Below the pieces are notes generated by a model that saw nothing but the letters and a program-made list of their open reading frames with translations, had not been told where the DNA came from and ran no database searches. Below, piece by piece: positions 61,335 to 64,000 of a DNA stretch of 64,000 nt. The stretch is from positions 1-64,000 of the forward strand of contig JAEZQD010000098.1 of NCBI GenBank assembly GCA_023413185.1, read 5' to 3'. Both the position numbers and the translations under genes were made by a program. This DNA is from Bacillota bacterium (GTDB taxonomy: Bacteria > Bacillota > Clostridia > Oscillospirales > Ruminococcaceae). Position 1 is the first letter of the stretch. Each line of letters begins with the position of its first letter.

Positions 61335-61587
61335 CTCTCACCCTCGGTTGACTCGAGTGCGCTCTATGGTAAACTAATCAAAAAACGATAGCTAAGTCAA
61401 AAAACGAATTGAAGGGTATATGTGGTGATTGTGCAAGAATATGCACTACAAAAAACGCTATATATTGTGGTTAATAAAGAACGGTGGGTGCATTGATTTG
61501 ATGAAGACCCCAGTATTACAGCCTTTTTCGGGCATAAAAAAAACGTTAAGGCAACTGATACGATTGTATCAATTGCCTTAACTGATA
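61335..61587. other. Region between recombinases and tRNA-fMet
   Basis: No gene. It holds three copies of CAAAAAACG (61379, 61398, 61449; the first two 19 bases apart) and the tRNA terminator at 61535-61582. A right element boundary would be expected here. Confidence 0.5.
61535..61582 (-). terminator. Terminator of tRNA-fMet
   Basis: Long hairpin: GTTAAGGCAA (61545-61554) with TTGCCTTAAC (61573-61582), plus an inner GATAC/GTATC helix, then a run of T's on the minus strand (61536-61543). It stands six bases after the 3' end of the tRNA. Confidence 0.85.
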
Positions 61588-61664
<77 letters not shown>

Positions 61665-61795
61665 ATATATTGTATGCGCTTTCTCTAAACCGTAGAACCG
61701 TCTGCTGTTCAGAGTGCCCTATTATAATATCACAGGGGGTTTGTTATGTCAAGCGTTTTTAGAGAACTATTCTCAAAAGCCAGTTATGGTACGCC

Positions 61796-62224
61796 TCATT
61801 GCTTCTTCCTAAAGATAATCAGCTTGCTCAAAATATAGTTCACCACAATGACCATGATGTTGGACAGCACCTTAACAACCATGTCGTTAAACCTCAGTAT
61901 GTCCACAAACAGGTACATAATACCCATGTCAAGCGCGCCGGAGAACAGCCGCGCGCCCACGAATAAAACAAACTCCTTGAGTACCAAGGCGGCGGCAAGA
62001 GATTTGCTATCGAACACAAACAGCTTATTGGTCACAAACGCAAACAGCACCGAGATAAGCCACGCAAGGGCGTTGGCAACCATAAAATCGACCGCAAACA
62101 CGCCGGTCAGCAGCCAGTACGAACCGATGTTGATTATCGTCGTCAGCCCGCCAAAGACGAGGTAGAGTATCGTTTCGCGGTATTTTTCAAACAGAGCAAC
62201 AAGCTTGTTGTATAGATTGTGCAT
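61796..62224 (-). CDS. GtrA-family membrane protein
   Basis: Small membrane protein (142 aa) with four hydrophobic helices. Seen: FGGLTTIINIGSYWLLTGV, ALAWLISVLFAFVTNKLFVF, the GtrA signature pattern, and a basic C terminus (IFRKKQ). The family helps move lipid-linked sugars across membranes for O-antigen or wall polymer glycosylation. ATG 62224 is chosen; an in-frame frame extends to 62389 but the family N terminus begins here. It is divergent from the lipid kinase. Confidence 0.85.
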   Translation of the reverse strand: MHNLYNKLVALFEKYRETILYLVFGGLTTIINIGSYWLLTGVFAVDFMVANALAWLISVLFAFVTNKLFVFDSKSLAAALVLKEFVLFVGARLFSGALDMGIMYLFVDILRFNDMVVKVLSNIMVIVVNYILSKLIIFRKKQ

Positions 62225-62580
62225 GGCTATGACCATTCCTTTGTTGGTGTTTAGGCCCAAACGGCACAAATCACCATGAATTATATGGGTACCGCTCAGC
62301 AGGATGAATGAATGTGCCCCCACGGCTGCTTGTACGTTTAGAGCAAAAAGGTGGCTTCTCAGCCGATTGGTATGAGCTTCGTTTTGCAAGACTGTATCAT
62401 TCTAGCACATTGTCAGGACATAATAAACAAAAAGCGCAAAAATTCAGTTGGAATATACGGTGGGATAGGATATACTTATTTTCATAAAGCGTTGCCGCTT
62501 TGGCGATGTGCGGCCATATATGGGGTGCACAAACCAAACCGGTTTACTGCAGTTGATAATAAAAACGGGAGGTACCCCCG
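62225..62580. other. Divergent intergenic region, gtrA and lipid kinase
   Basis: No gene is supported. It contains the lipid-kinase promoter at 62448-62476. An in-frame but unconvincing 55-codon extension of the GtrA gene covers the left part. Confidence 0.6.
62448..62476 (+). promoter_or_regulatory. Promoter of the lipid kinase gene
   Basis: TTGGAA (62448-62453), 17 bases, TATACT (62471-62476), about 105 bases before the start codon. Confidence 0.55.
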
Positions 62581-63540
62581 ATGAAGCATATCTTTATCAT
62601 TAATCCCGTCGCAGGAAAAGGGCGGCACGTCGGTCCGCTTACCGCTCAGATCGAGGAGATCTGCAAGGAAAAGGGCGCGGATTATGAGATTTATCTCACA
62701 ACCTGTGTGGGCGACGCAACCGAGTATGTGAAAAAGCAGAGCCAAACAGGTAAAGAGCTGCGGTTTTATGCCTGCGGCGGCGACGGAACATTGGGCGAGG
62801 TGGCGCGGGGCGCTTACGGCTGCCCAAACGTTCAGGTTGCGGTTATCCCTTGCGGGTCGGGCAACGATTTTGTGCGCAGCTTTCCCGGCGTACCGTTTCT
62901 TGATATTGCAGCTCAGCTTGCGGGGGACGCAAGACGAATTGACTTGATCCAAACAAGCGGAGGCATGTGTATTAACCTGTGCTCGGTGGGGTTTGACTCC
63001 GCCGTTGCCATGAGCATGGCCCGCTACAAGGCGTGGCCGCTTGTTACTGGCAGCATGGCGTACATCATCGCCATCGGCGAACGGTTTTTTAAACGCTTCT
63101 CCAGTGTGATGAAGATTACGGTAGACGGCGAAACGCTGCCCGAAGGCGAGTATGTCATTGGTGTTTGCGGCAACGGGCGTTGCTACGGCGGCGGCTTTGT
63201 GGCGGCACCCCGCGCAGACCTGGAGGACGGGCTGCTTGAGATTGTGTTTGTAAAGCGTATTTCGCGTCTGCGTTTTCTTGCGCTTATCGGCAAGTATAAA
63301 AAGGGTCTGCATCTTGACGAGCCCGCCTTTGCGGATGTGATTATCTACCGGCGCGCCAAAGCCATTACCATAACCTCTCCCCATCCTGTGGTGGTCAACT
63401 ACGATGGCGAGTGCGAGCTGACACACGGCATGCAAGCCGAGATTATCCCCAAGGCGCTCCTGTTTTCGGTGCCGCTTGCTCACGAAAAGACACCGCAGGC
63501 AGCACCGGCGCGCTCGATTCGAGTAAAGGCAACCAACTAG
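62581..63540 (+). CDS. Diacylglycerol/lipid kinase family protein (YegS/BmrU)
   Basis: Kinase of 319 residues that phosphorylates a lipid such as diacylglycerol or undecaprenol. Seen: N-terminal INPVAGKGR, the ATP-binding YACGGDGTLGEVARG (GGDGT at 66-70), CGSGNDFVRSFPG, and the C-terminal GVCGNGRCYGGGFVAAPRADL and VNYDGE, in the family order. GGGAGG precedes ATG 62581. The natural role is membrane lipid turnover. Two terminators follow the stop. Confidence 0.93.
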   Translation: MKHIFIINPVAGKGRHVGPLTAQIEEICKEKGADYEIYLTTCVGDATEYVKKQSQTGKELRFYACGGDGTLGEVARGAYGCPNVQVAVIPCGSGNDFVRSFPGVPFLDIAAQLAGDARRIDLIQTSGGMCINLCSVGFDSAVAMSMARYKAWPLVTGSMAYIIAIGERFFKRFSSVMKITVDGETLPEGEYVIGVCGNGRCYGGGFVAAPRADLEDGLLEIVFVKRISRLRFLALIGKYKKGLHLDEPAFADVIIYRRAKAITITSPHPVVVNYDGECELTHGMQAEIIPKALLFSVPLAHEKTPQAAPARSIRVKATN

Positions 63541-63563
63541 AGTTTTGGCATAATGTGCAAATG

Positions 63564-63602
63564 AAGGTCGTTGGGAACAGCAAATTCTTTCCCAATGACC
63601 TT
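63564..63602 (+). terminator. Terminator after the lipid kinase gene
   Basis: 14-bp stem (AAGGTCGTTGGGAA / TTCCCAATGACCTT, one G-U pair) around an 11-base loop, then AATATTTTTT. Confidence 0.85.
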
Positions 63603-63634
63603 AATATTTTTTAACATTTTGTAAAAAATAAGCG

Positions 63635-63660
63635 AGGGGGATAATCTCCCCCTTGATTTT
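63635..63660 (+). terminator. Second hairpin before groES
   Basis: Perfect 7-bp stem AGGGGGA / TCCCCCT with loop TAATC, then TGATTTTT. Its right arm touches the -35 of the groES promoter, so it probably serves as a backup terminator insulating that promoter. Confidence 0.6.
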
Positions 63661-63680
63661 TATGAAAAATAGGCTACAAT
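63653..63680 (+). promoter_or_regulatory. groES promoter
   Basis: TTGATT (63653-63658), 16 bases, TACAAT (63675-63680), immediately followed by the CIRCE operator. Confidence 0.75.
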
Positions 63681-63689
63681 AGAACTTAG

Positions 63690-63716
63690 TTAGCACTCAT
63701 AGCATTTGAGTGCTAA
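63690..63716 (+). promoter_or_regulatory. CIRCE operator (HrcA-binding site)
   Basis: TTAGCACTC, nine bases, GAGTGCTAA: a perfect CIRCE inverted repeat, placed just after the -10 so that it covers the transcription start. It shows HrcA-controlled heat-shock regulation of groES. Confidence 0.97.
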
Positions 63717-63794
63717 AATTAGCACACACCGCGTTTTGCACAAAGCTGATGGAAAGGCTGCGGGGCAGATACGTGGGAAAATACAATTTTTTGA

Positions 63795-64000
<206 letters not shown>

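Noticed and set aside
62482..63483. Long open frame antisense to the lipid kinase
   Set aside because: No family similarity; shadow of the strand with clear GGDGT and Asp motifs.

Overview
The window looks like a Clostridia-type Bacillota chromosome. The evidence is strong AGGAGG-type ribosome sites, sigma-A promoters, a perfect CIRCE operator before groES, a VanW-domain protein, DltA/DltC-like proteins, and an initiator tRNA with a Gram-positive-like sequence. Base composition is mixed: GC-rich at both ends (about 1-17.5 kb and 61.6-64 kb), visibly AT-richer at about 17.5-31 kb, intermediate at about 31-61.3 kb. I read the middle as accessory DNA in a GC-richer chromosome (inference; no composition was computed).

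Left part (1-17.5 kb): an ABC-2 exporter diverges from a histidine kinase/response regulator pair. Then come a VanW-adenylation-carrier protein operon, a polar amino-acid ABC importer, and a lipoprotein. An arsenic/metalloid resistance region follows, with three ArsR regulators, an ArsP-type permease, a split permease pair, three redox proteins and an ACR3 arsenite pump. The promoters of the three ArsR genes share an 'AtATTGACA' box, present as a near-perfect tandem repeat before the second.

17.9-28.6 kb: one long minus-strand run, probably controlled by a TetR regulator with a palindromic operator. It encodes a Rieske oxygenase, two carotenoid desaturase/oxidase-type flavoproteins, a CrtQ-like glycosyltransferase, a CrtO-like acyltransferase, pirin, rubredoxin, a ferredoxin-rubrerythrin fusion, a TspO-like protein and a flavodoxin. 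It reads as a C30-type carotenoid plus oxygen-defence cluster, but no synthase (CrtM) is present. UV endonuclease UvsE follows at 28.8-30.0 kb.

30.2-51.7 kb: the most unusual part. A minus-strand operon encodes a small HTH protein, a SNF2 helicase, a 1576-aa adenine-type DNA methyltransferase, a coiled-coil protein, a 2109-aa helicase with DUF1998 and a nuclease-like tail, a UvrD-type helicase with a RelE/ParE-like N terminus, an AraC-type regulator, and a PLD/P-loop NTPase fusion. A frameshifted helicase remnant and two unknown genes follow. It resembles class 1 DISARM (drmD-drmMI-drmA-drmB-drmC) but is clearly different. Its leader has a promoter, a fold resembling a GEMM (cyclic-dinucleotide) aptamer, and a strong intrinsic terminator just before the first gene. 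A defence operon under attenuation by a cyclic dinucleotide is the leading hypothesis for a new system here.

51.8-61.3 kb: a mobile-element module with overlapping divergent promoters, excisionase-like HTH, DUF3987 protein, small zinc-ribbon proteins, a P27-like terminase small subunit, and two tandem large serine recombinases, recalling SCC elements. One small gene has a TGA at codon 5.

Right end (61.6-64 kb): tRNA-fMet, a GtrA-family protein, a lipid kinase, and the start of groES.
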